Positions 42,587 to 49,985 of a DNA stretch of 64,000 nucleotides are shown here, piece by piece; position 1 is the stretch's first letter, and each line of letters opens with the position of its first letter. Location of the stretch: assembly GCA_947498985.1 (NCBI GenBank), contig CANMMF010000001.1, positions 62,001 through 126,000 of the forward strand. Direction: 5' to 3'. A program made the position numbers and the translations under genes. A model generated the notes under the pieces. The model saw nothing but the letters and a program-made list of their open reading frames with translations, did no database searches and was not told the origin of the DNA. The DNA is from an uncultured Paracoccaceae bacterium. Its GTDB lineage: Bacteria; Pseudomonadota; Alphaproteobacteria; Rhodobacterales; Rhodobacteraceae.

Positions 42587-43280
42587 GGTCAACCACATCA
42601 ACAGTTTTTACGGCAAGGCCCATGTGCTGCGCGACCTCAGCCTCGACGTGCCGCGCGGCAAGGTGGTGGCCTTGCTGGGCCGCAACGGCGCGGGCAAGTC
42701 GACCACGATGAAGTCGATCATGCAGCTGGTGCGTCCGCAATCGGGCAGCGTGATGTTTCAGGGCCAGCAGATCACCGGGCTTTTGCCGCACAAGGTCGCC
42801 AAGATGGGCATCGGCTATGTGCCCGAGGACCGCCGGATCTTTACCGACCTCACCGTGAGCGAAAACCTCGTCGTCGGTCAGCAGCCCCCGCGCGAGGGGG
42901 CGGTGACCTGGACCGAAGACATGCTCTTTGATCTTTTCCCCAATCTCGCCGAGCGCCGCAACAACCGCGGCAAGGCGCTGTCGGGCGGCGAGCAGCAGAT
43001 GCTGACCATTGCGCGCACGCTGATGGGCAATCCGCTCTTCGTGCTGCTGGACGAGCCCTCCGAAGGTGTCGCCCCGGTGATCGTCGAGCAGATGGCGCGG
43101 GTGATCCAGCAGCTGAAGTCCGAAGGGCTGACGGTGCTCTTGTCCGAACAGAACCTGCATTTCGCGCAGGCCGTGGCGGATATGGCGGTGATCATCGAAA
43201 GCGGGGAGCGGGCCTTTCATGGCACGCTGGCCGAACTCAACGCCCAGCCCGAGGTGCGCGACGCCTTTCTCGCCGCCTGA
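42579..43280 (+). CDS. livF: ABC transporter ATP-binding protein, LivF type
   Basis: 233 residues. Walker A GRNGAGKSTTMKSIM, signature LSGGEQQMLTIARTLMGNP, Walker B VLLDEPSEGVAPVIVEQ. Second ATPase of the same importer. Ends the first transporter; a second, unrelated importer starts about 100 bp downstream on the same strand. Confidence 0.93.
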   Translation: MLEVNHINSFYGKAHVLRDLSLDVPRGKVVALLGRNGAGKSTTMKSIMQLVRPQSGSVMFQGQQITGLLPHKVAKMGIGYVPEDRRIFTDLTVSENLVVGQQPPREGAVTWTEDMLFDLFPNLAERRNNRGKALSGGEQQMLTIARTLMGNPLFVLLDEPSEGVAPVIVEQMARVIQQLKSEGLTVLLSEQNLHFAQAVADMAVIIESGERAFHGTLAELNAQPEVRDAFLAA

Positions 43281-43378
43281 CGCAAGCGCCCTTGACCGCG
43301 GCGGGGCATGGCCGGAGGATGCCGCCAGAGACGGCCCGCCGAAGGCCATCCACATCACATATGTTTCGGGAGGAAACC

Positions 43379-44395
43379 ATGACTTTCAACAGACGCCAGA
43401 CCCTTGGCCTGATCGGGGCCGCCGCGGCCTCGTCGCTGGCCGCTCCGGCGATTGCGCAGAACCGCAAGATCACCGTGGGCGCGCTGCGCTTCACCTCGCA
43501 TTCCGGCAGCTTCATCGCGGTAGAACGCGGGTTCTTTGCCGAAGCGGGCCTCGATGTGGAGCTGAAGTTCTTCCAGGCCGCGCAGCCCATGGCCGTGGCC
43601 ATCGCCAGCGGTGACGTGGATTACGCGGTGACCGCCATCTCCGGCGGGCTGGTGTCGCTGGCCGACAAGGGCGCGATCAAGGTGATCGGCGGCGCGCTCT
43701 CCGAAGAGCCGGGCATCGACGGGCAGAAGATCCTCGCCTCCGATGCGGCGTTCCAGGCCGGTCTGACGGCCCCCGGCATGCTGGATGGCAAGAGCTTTGG
43801 CATGACCACAGCGGGCTCGTCGTTTCACTACATGGGCTCCAAGATCGCCGCGGCAGAGGGCGCGTCGATGTCCTTCAAGCCGCTGCAAAAGGTCGGCGCG
43901 ATCATCGGCGCGCTGAAATCCGGGCAGATCGACGCGTGGTCCATCGTGCCGCATATCGCCAAGCCTCTGGCAGGCTCGGGTGCGGTGCATATCATCGGCA
44001 ACGTGTCGGACTACCTGCCGCGTTACCAGGTCACCACGGTCTTTACTTCGGCGGGCAACGCGGCGGATGAACGCCAGCAGACCACCGATTTCCTTGCCGG
44101 TTTCGGCAAGGGGGTGAGCGCGTATAACAGCACCATGATCGACAAGGCCGGCGGCGATGACGGCGTGGCCGAGATGGTCGATCTGATCCACAAATACGTC
44201 TACACCGACCGCCCGCGCGAGAAGGCCGCGCCGTCGATCATCAACGGCACCATGCGCCTCAATGAAGGGGCGTCGCTGAACGTCGCATCGGTGCAGGATC
44301 AGCTCTCGTGGTTCCAGTCCGAAGGGCTCATCGACGCGGACATCACGATCGATACGCTGGTCGACCCGAGCTATGTCGACACGTTCGAGGCGTGA
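43379..44395 (+). CDS. NitT/TauT-type ABC substrate-binding protein with Tat-like signal
   Basis: 338 residues from ATG 43379 (GGAGG seven bases before it). The N-terminus MTFNRRQTLGLIGAAAASSL has a twin-arginine pattern and ends at AAPAIAQ. The mature part is an NMT1/SsuA-like binding fold (VGALRFTSHSGSFIAVERGF, GLDVELKF, SGDVDYAVTAISGG). The family carries nitrate, taurine/sulfonates, thiamine-precursor pyrimidines and aromatic acids. The catabolic context suggests a heterocyclic or aromatic acid. Confidence 0.9.
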   Translation: MTFNRRQTLGLIGAAAASSLAAPAIAQNRKITVGALRFTSHSGSFIAVERGFFAEAGLDVELKFFQAAQPMAVAIASGDVDYAVTAISGGLVSLADKGAIKVIGGALSEEPGIDGQKILASDAAFQAGLTAPGMLDGKSFGMTTAGSSFHYMGSKIAAAEGASMSFKPLQKVGAIIGALKSGQIDAWSIVPHIAKPLAGSGAVHIIGNVSDYLPRYQVTTVFTSAGNAADERQQTTDFLAGFGKGVSAYNSTMIDKAGGDDGVAEMVDLIHKYVYTDRPREKAAPSIINGTMRLNEGASLNVASVQDQLSWFQSEGLIDADITIDTLVDPSYVDTFEA

Positions 44396-44448
44396 TCCGG
44401 GCCCGGAGCGGTGCCGCGCGCCGCTCCCTCCGGCTGCGGAGTGACTGA

Positions 44449-45216
44449 ATGGACATCCGGCTTGACGGCATCAGCCATTCCTATGGCGCGACCGAGGTGC
44501 TGCGCGACATCACGCTCGACGTGCCCGCGGGCCGGATCGTCTGCCTTGTCGGGCCGTCGGGCTGCGGCAAGTCCACCCTGCTGCGCTTTGCCGGAGGGCT
44601 GGAGCGGCCCGATCAGGGCCGGGTGCTGCAGCTTGGTGCGCCGCCCGAAGGCTGCCTGAACCCGCTGACTTACATCTTTCAGGACTTCGCCCTGCTGCCC
44701 TGGCGCAGCGTGCGGGGCAACGTGTCGCTGGTGCTGGAGGATCATGCGCTGCCGCGTGAAGACGCGGAGCGGATCATCGCCGACGTGCTCGCCCGCACCA
44801 AGCTTGCCGATTTCGCCGATGCGCTGCCGAAACAGCTGTCGGGTGGCATGAAGCAGCGCGTCGCCATCGCCCGCGCCCTTGCGGTGAACCCCGCGGTGAT
44901 GCTGATGGACGAGCCGCTTTCGGCGCTCGACGCGCAGACCCGAGAGCTTTTGATGGACGATCTCATCGCGCTCTGGACCCGCCAGCCGTTTACCGCGCTC
45001 TACGTGACCCACAACCTTGCCGAAGCGGTGCGTCTGGGCCATCGCATCGCCGTGCTTTCGCGGCGTCCGGGCCGGATCCGCGACGTGGTCGAGATCGACA
45101 AGCCGCTCGACGCGCGGCTTTATGCGGACCCGGATCTGGAAGCGGTGCAGACACATCTCTGGGAGATGATGCGCGACGAGGCGCGCGCGGCGGACGAGGA
45201 GCTGCTCGATGTCTGA
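44449..45216 (+). CDS. NitT/TauT-type ABC transporter ATP-binding protein
   Basis: 255 residues. Walker A GPSGCGKSTLLRFAGG, Q-loop FQDFALLPWRSVRGNV, signature LSGGMKQRVAIARALAVNP, Walker B MLMDEPLSALDAQTRELL. Energises the importer with the permease that overlaps its end by 8 bp. Same operon as the binding protein. Confidence 0.93.
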   Translation: MDIRLDGISHSYGATEVLRDITLDVPAGRIVCLVGPSGCGKSTLLRFAGGLERPDQGRVLQLGAPPEGCLNPLTYIFQDFALLPWRSVRGNVSLVLEDHALPREDAERIIADVLARTKLADFADALPKQLSGGMKQRVAIARALAVNPAVMLMDEPLSALDAQTRELLMDDLIALWTRQPFTALYVTHNLAEAVRLGHRIAVLSRRPGRIRDVVEIDKPLDARLYADPDLEAVQTHLWEMMRDEARAADEELLDV

Positions 45217-46018
45217 CGCCGCGCGCCGCGCCACCGGCGCAGAGGTCCGGTTCCGCGGCGGCGGCTTTGCGCCGGTCTCGCGCCGCTGGATCGGCTGGGC
45301 GGTCTTCGTGGCGCTGATCGCGCTTGCGGAATGGGGCACGCGGACGGGCTGGATTTCCGCGCTGACCCTGCCGCGCCCCTCGGATGTGCTGCAGACCTTT
45401 GTCGAGCTCTGGCAGAGCGGGCTGCTGTTCAAACATCTCGGGCCTTCGGTCACCCGGCTGATCGTCGGCGCGGCGCTGGGCGCCAGCATCGGGATCTCGG
45501 TCGGCGTGCTGATCGGGCTCTTTTCCCATATCCGCGCGGGCCTCGTGCCGCTGGTGGCCGCGATCTTCCCGATCCCCAAGATCGCGCTGTTGCCGCTTTT
45601 CGTGATCTGGTTCGGCATCGACGAAGGCTCCAAATACGCGCTCATCGCCTTTGGCACCTTCACACCCACGGTGGTCGCGACTTATGGCGCGGTCGATAAT
45701 GTCGACCGCTCGCTGATCCGCATGGGGCAGAGCTTTGGTCTGTCGTGGTGGTCGATCGTGCGCAAGATCGTTCTGCCCGGCGCGATGCCCGGGATCCTGT
45801 CGGGGCTGCGGATCTCGCTGGCGATTGCCATCATCCTGCTGGTGGCGGCAGAAATGCTCGGCGCGGAGTTCGGCATCGGCGCCTATATCCTCGAGGCCGG
45901 ATCGCTTTACGATCTCGAACGGCTCTTTGCGGGAGTGGTGATCCTGTCGCTCTTCGGGGTTCTCATGAGCGCCGGTATCGGGATGATCGAACGCCGGGTG
46001 CTGCGCTGGCGCAGCTGA
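45209..46018 (+). CDS. NitT/TauT-type ABC transporter permease
   Basis: 269 residues with about six membrane segments. The EAA loop region is GQSFGLSWWSIVRKIVLPGA, a standard SsuC/TauC signature. Last gene of the second importer; convergent with the MarR gene 28 bp away, with no clear terminator between. Confidence 0.92.
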   Translation: MSDAARRATGAEVRFRGGGFAPVSRRWIGWAVFVALIALAEWGTRTGWISALTLPRPSDVLQTFVELWQSGLLFKHLGPSVTRLIVGAALGASIGISVGVLIGLFSHIRAGLVPLVAAIFPIPKIALLPLFVIWFGIDEGSKYALIAFGTFTPTVVATYGAVDNVDRSLIRMGQSFGLSWWSIVRKIVLPGAMPGILSGLRISLAIAIILLVAAEMLGAEFGIGAYILEAGSLYDLERLFAGVVILSLFGVLMSAGIGMIERRVLRWRS

Positions 46019-46045
46019 CCCGGTCGCGCCCATGACGCCGCGCCG

Positions 46046-46489
46046 TCACGTCAGTTTTTTCAGTAACCGCAGAAAGCTCTTTTGTTCCGACGCGCTCAGC
46101 GGGGCGAGCGTTTCTTCGGTGATCCGCTGCCCGGCGGCCTGAAGCTCACCGATCAGCGCCTGCCCGGCCTCGGTCAGCGAGACCAGGTGGCGGCGTTTGT
46201 CGTCGCGCGACGGCGCGGTGGTGACAAAGCCCTTCTGCCGCAGCCTGTCCACCACCCCCTTGATGGTGGCGATGTCCATCGCGGCCAGTCGGCCCAGCTG
46301 ATTTTGCGAACAGGCACCATGCTCGGCAAGCCGGACCAGCGCGGAGAATTGCGTCGGAGTGAGCCCGGCGGCCACATGGTTCTGGAAGATCGCCGCATGG
46401 CGCTGATTGGCCAGCCGCAAGAGATAGCCCGCCTGGGCATCCAACCGGTAGGTCTCGGTCTCTGCGGCTCCGGGATCGGCGATTGTCAC
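46046..46489 (-). CDS. MarR-family transcriptional regulator
   Basis: 147 residues. Winged helix-turn-helix core: LTPTQFSALVRLAEHGACSQ, LGRLAAMDIATIKGVVDRL, KGFVTTAPSRDDKRRHLVSL. MarR proteins are usually repressors released by an aromatic ligand; a MarR protein controls nicotinate catabolism in Bordetella. Last gene of the seven-gene minus-strand operon, overlapping the gene before it by 4 bp (ATGA), so it would be autoregulated if it binds the operator at 53610. Confidence 0.92.
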   Translation of the reverse strand: MTIADPGAAETETYRLDAQAGYLLRLANQRHAAIFQNHVAAGLTPTQFSALVRLAEHGACSQNQLGRLAAMDIATIKGVVDRLRQKGFVTTAPSRDDKRRHLVSLTEAGQALIGELQAAGQRITEETLAPLSASEQKSFLRLLKKLT

Positions 46490-47070
46490 CTCAGACCGTC
46501 CTCGCCCCTGGCCTCCGCCGCCTCCAGCCCGCCAACCCGCGGCAAGGGACGTCCGCTGTCGGTCACCGCCACGGCGACCATGATCTCATGCGCGCGCGGC
46601 GCGTCGTTCAGCATGACCTCGATCCCGTCGAAATGGCTGCGCACGTAAGCCGCATCCTTGTGCCCCAGCGGCACGTCGAGCACCTGCCCCGGACTGCCCA
46701 TCTTCTTGGAGGACGGTACCAGGGCTGCGCCTTTCTCCACGGCTTTTCGCAACGGCGCACCAAGCTTGGGGTGCAGGATGGCCGCGGCATGTTCCAGCTC
46801 TCCGGCCTCACCGACCATGGCGGATTTGCCGTAGCTTTCGGCCTGCGCAGGCTCGATCCCCAGCGCCGCCACACATTTCTCACCCAAGAGCCCGCCAAGC
46901 TCCGCGCCGATCTCCATCAGCGCCGACAGATCCTCCGTGTAGCTGCCCGAAAAGGGGTTTTCGATCACCGCCGTGGCCACCGCCTTGCGGGTGGCAGGCG
47001 CGATGGCGCGGCCCATCTCGATATGGGTTTCCTCCACCGTCACAACGATCTTGCGGATCTTTGCTGTCAT
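46486..47070 (-). CDS. DUF1185 'amino acid synthesis' family protein, paralog 2
   Basis: 194 residues (MTAKIRKIVVTVEETHIEMG). Belongs to the PF06684 (DUF1185) family, known structurally as a variant of the chorismate-mutase-like fold, with no proven reaction. Shares GKSAMVGEAGELEHAAAILH, MGSPGQVLDVPLGHKDA and the C-terminal end GEDGLR with its neighbour. Overlaps both flanking genes by 4 bp. The pair probably forms one hetero-oligomer acting in ring cleavage or downstream of it; inferred only from context. Confidence 0.85.
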   Translation of the reverse strand: MTAKIRKIVVTVEETHIEMGRAIAPATRKAVATAVIENPFSGSYTEDLSALMEIGAELGGLLGEKCVAALGIEPAQAESYGKSAMVGEAGELEHAAAILHPKLGAPLRKAVEKGAALVPSSKKMGSPGQVLDVPLGHKDAAYVRSHFDGIEVMLNDAPRAHEIMVAVAVTDSGRPLPRVGGLEAAEARGEDGLR

Positions 47071-47648
47071 CTCAGGCCGTCCTCTCCCTTGATATCCGCC
47101 GCGTCGAGCCCGCCCGCGCGGTTGTGGATGCGCGCCCCGGTGGTCATCACCAGCACCAGCGCCATTTCGTCGGCGCGCGGCGCGTCGTTGCAGCCCACTT
47201 CGATGGCGTCGAAATGGCCGCGCACGTAAGAGGCGTTGATATGGGTGACCGGCACATCGAGCCGCGCGCCGACGCCGCCCACCTTTTTGGTCGAGGGCAC
47301 AATCGCCTTCGCTGCCCCCAGCAATTCGCGCATCGCGTAGCCGCCCGGCGCATGCCAGAGCGCGCCATGTTCGACCTCACCCGCAGCACCCACGATGGCG
47401 CCCTTGCCATAACCTTCGATCCTGTCCGCGCCGCCCAGATGCGCCGCCAGTTTCTGCGCCATCTTCAAACCCAGAGGCTTCAGATCTTCCATGAAGGGCT
47501 GGATGTTGGGCTCGTAATACCCGGCAAAGGGATTGTGGATCACCGCCATGATCGCACCGCGCAGGACCGGGACCCCGGCCACCGGGCCGCCTTCGTGGAA
47601 CACCTCCTCGCGGGTGAGGACGGTCTTGCGCAGAAGAATGTCAGGCAT
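47067..47648 (-). CDS. DUF1185 'amino acid synthesis' family protein, paralog 1
   Basis: 193 residues from ATG 47648 (MPDILLRKTVLTREEVFHEG). Same family as the next gene: GKGAIVGAAGEVEHGALWHA, VGARLDVPVTHINASYVRGH, and the end GEDGLR. About one third identical to the paralog by eye. Its start overlaps the UPF0280 stop by 8 bp. Tight overlap on both sides argues for stoichiometric production with the rest of the operon. Confidence 0.85.
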   Translation of the reverse strand: MPDILLRKTVLTREEVFHEGGPVAGVPVLRGAIMAVIHNPFAGYYEPNIQPFMEDLKPLGLKMAQKLAAHLGGADRIEGYGKGAIVGAAGEVEHGALWHAPGGYAMRELLGAAKAIVPSTKKVGGVGARLDVPVTHINASYVRGHFDAIEVGCNDAPRADEMALVLVMTTGARIHNRAGGLDAADIKGEDGLR

Positions 47649-48501
47649 GCGCGAGGCTCCTTTTCGGAAAGTTGGTGGGGTCGCCGACGATGCGGGTCTG
47701 GCCGCGGAAATGCAGCGCCGCGCCAAGCAGGAGCCGGCGTTTGAGCATGCATTCGGCGCGCAGCAGGCCGTTCTCCAGCGCCTCAGAAATCTCGGAGCGC
47801 GAGAGGATGCCGCAGCCGATCACCACGGCACGCGCGCCCAGATCGCTGTCGGGGTCGTGCTGCTCTGCGGGCGCGCGGCGAATGCCGGGATGGCCGGGCA
47901 GATCGACGGCATTGGCGAGGAGCGTGGCCGCCGCGTCGGCTTGCGCCGCACTTGTGGCCAGCACCGTCACGCTGTCGGCGATGCCCATGGAAAAGCTGCG
48001 CCCCATTTGTCCGGAGGTCGCCACACCGCGCACAGGCGACGCCGCATCGATGTCGATCTGACCGATATCGGAGCCATCCGCCAGCCGGATCGCGGTTCTG
48101 AAACGCTGGCCGCGCGACAGGTGCAGCGCGATGTCGCCGCCATTGTTCACATAGGCCCGGCGGAGCGGCGCGGCGCGGCGCATGGCACTCAGAACCGTGT
48201 CGGCCACGGCCCCCGCAACGGCGGCCATCCGCGTGACAAAGACATGGGCAAAGGGCCGCGTGGCGTGATCCATGTGCCGCGCGATGACGCCACCGGGAAA
48301 AGGCGCGTCCCTGTCGAGCGGCGCGCGCAGCAGGTCAAGCTCCTGCACCAGTTCGTCCAGCACGGTGTCGAACCGCCCGGCGGCGGCGGCAAAGGCAGCC
48401 TGCCGCGCATCGCCCGGGCCTTCGGCGCCCAGGATCAGGTCGATCGGTCCGTGCTGCAGATGCAGGCGATCTCCGGGGAGGTGGGCGGCGACGGGCCTCA
48501 T
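47641..48501 (-). CDS. UPF0280 (ApbE-like superfamily) protein
   Basis: 286 residues. Signatures YVNNGGDIALHLS and VATSGQMGRSFSMGIADSVT are those of UPF0280/COG2122, a family placed in the ApbE superfamily. ApbE itself attaches FMN covalently to Thr or Ser of flavoproteins. Position between the 6-hydroxynicotinate-reductase-like gene (4-bp overlap) and the DUF1185 pair suggests a role in maturing that reductase. This role is inference. Confidence 0.88.
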   Translation of the reverse strand: MRPVAAHLPGDRLHLQHGPIDLILGAEGPGDARQAAFAAAAGRFDTVLDELVQELDLLRAPLDRDAPFPGGVIARHMDHATRPFAHVFVTRMAAVAGAVADTVLSAMRRAAPLRRAYVNNGGDIALHLSRGQRFRTAIRLADGSDIGQIDIDAASPVRGVATSGQMGRSFSMGIADSVTVLATSAAQADAAATLLANAVDLPGHPGIRRAPAEQHDPDSDLGARAVVIGCGILSRSEISEALENGLLRAECMLKRRLLLGAALHFRGQTRIVGDPTNFPKRSLAHA

Positions 48502-49985
48502 GGCTTGCCTTTGGCCCAGCGGTAATGCGTGCGGTCCATCGGGTCGGGCTGGCTTTGACCCTGCGCGACTTTGCGGGTCTTGGCCCGGTCGATCACGTCG
48601 ACATTGCGGATCTCGTTCACGTAGCCACCAAGCGTGCCGTAATCGCCCACGCGCATGGTGAACTCGATGGGGGCCACAAGCGCGGGTGTGGGCACGTAGC
48701 CGAACGAGCCCGGCGGCATTTCGAGCACGTCGACCATCACGGTGATGCCGCCCCCGGGCCAGACATAGGCCTCGGCCCCGCCGCAGCTCACATAGGTCAG
48801 CGAATCCTTGACCGAGCGGGTCAGCCGCACCGGGTTTTCGGTGACCCCGGCGCGCAAAGACCCCCCCGCCCCGCCCATGAAGAGCACTGAACAGACAGAT
48901 GGCTCGCAGTTTTCCGCGATGAGATCGGCGCTCGCCTTGAGCTTTGCGGGGATCGGCTGCGGCTTTGGCACGAGGTCTTCGCGCAGCTCGAAATAGGCGT
49001 ATTGCTCGCCGGTGGTGGAGACCATGAGCAACCGCAGACCCGGCCAGGCCTCTTTCGGTTTCCAGTCGCCCAGGATGGTCAGCGGATCCTCGATATCCGT
49101 CCCGCCCCAGCCGGTGCCCGGCTCGGCCACCTGAAAGTAGCGCCCCGGCGTCGACCGGCGCCCCTTGATCCGGATCCCGGTCTTGGGCACGTCGAGCTGC
49201 TTGCCCGCCTCGTGTTCCGAAAGCACGCCGGTGATGTGGTCGTCGACCACCACCACCTCATCCACATGGCCCAGCCATTGCTTGGCGAACATGCCGATGG
49301 CCGCAGAGCCGCAGCCGACGCGCATCAGCTTTTCCTCGGTCCCGTTGATCACCGGCGGCTTGCCGGCCTGAACGATCACCTCGGTGACGTGATCGTCGCC
49401 GATCTGCATCTCCACCGCTTCGCGATTGCAGAGCCGCAGCAGCGCGTCGCAGGTCACCCGGCCTTCCGCCTTGGAGCCGCCGGTCAGGTGTTCGACCCCG
49501 CCGAGGCTCAGCATCTTGGAACCGTATTCGGAGGTCATCACATGGCCAATCGGTTCGCCATCGACCCGCACCACGTCGCGCTCATGGCCGATATGGCGGT
49601 CGGTATCGATCTTCACCTTGACGCCACAATAGGAAAAGATCCCTTCGGTCACCACGGTGACCATGTCGACGCCCTCCACCTCCTGGCTGACAATGAAGGG
49701 CGCGGGTTTGTAATCGGGATAGGTGGTGCCCGCGCCCACAGCCGTCACGAAAGGCCGCGCGCCCTGCACGATGTCGCCGTCCCAATCCTCGCCACCGCCG
49801 TCGCGCAGGAACGGCACCAGCTTGTGGTCGGTGTTCTCGATGATCGTCAGAGGGTCGAGACGCACCAGCTCTCCGCCGTGGTTGGCGTAGCGGTCGCAAG
49901 CGCCGGATTTGCCGTCGGCGATGTAGCACATGACCGGGCAGGCATCGCAGCGAATCTTTTCCGGCTTGGGTTGTCCGTCAGGCAT
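48498..49985 (-). CDS. 6-hydroxynicotinate reductase-family iron-sulfur protein
   Basis: 495 residues. N-terminal [4Fe-4S]-type motif CX2CX3CX9C at Cys13, Cys16, Cys20, Cys30 (CDACPVMCYIADGKSGAC). The long body (ITAVGAG-like segments such as VTAVGAGTTYPDYKPAPFIV, VRLTRSVKDSLTYVSCGGAE) matches proteins annotated as 6-hydroxynicotinate reductase, the ferredoxin-dependent ring reductase of Eubacterium barkeri nicotinate fermentation. The product there is 1,4,5,6-tetrahydro-6-oxonicotinate. In an apparently aerobic bacterium the electron donor is unclear. Overlaps both neighbours (8 bp with the hydroxylase, 4 bp with UPF0280). Confidence 0.82.
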   Translation of the reverse strand: MPDGQPKPEKIRCDACPVMCYIADGKSGACDRYANHGGELVRLDPLTIIENTDHKLVPFLRDGGGEDWDGDIVQGARPFVTAVGAGTTYPDYKPAPFIVSQEVEGVDMVTVVTEGIFSYCGVKVKIDTDRHIGHERDVVRVDGEPIGHVMTSEYGSKMLSLGGVEHLTGGSKAEGRVTCDALLRLCNREAVEMQIGDDHVTEVIVQAGKPPVINGTEEKLMRVGCGSAAIGMFAKQWLGHVDEVVVVDDHITGVLSEHEAGKQLDVPKTGIRIKGRRSTPGRYFQVAEPGTGWGGTDIEDPLTILGDWKPKEAWPGLRLLMVSTTGEQYAYFELREDLVPKPQPIPAKLKASADLIAENCEPSVCSVLFMGGAGGSLRAGVTENPVRLTRSVKDSLTYVSCGGAEAYVWPGGGITVMVDVLEMPPGSFGYVPTPALVAPIEFTMRVGDYGTLGGYVNEIRNVDVIDRAKTRKVAQGQSQPDPMDRTHYRWAKGKP

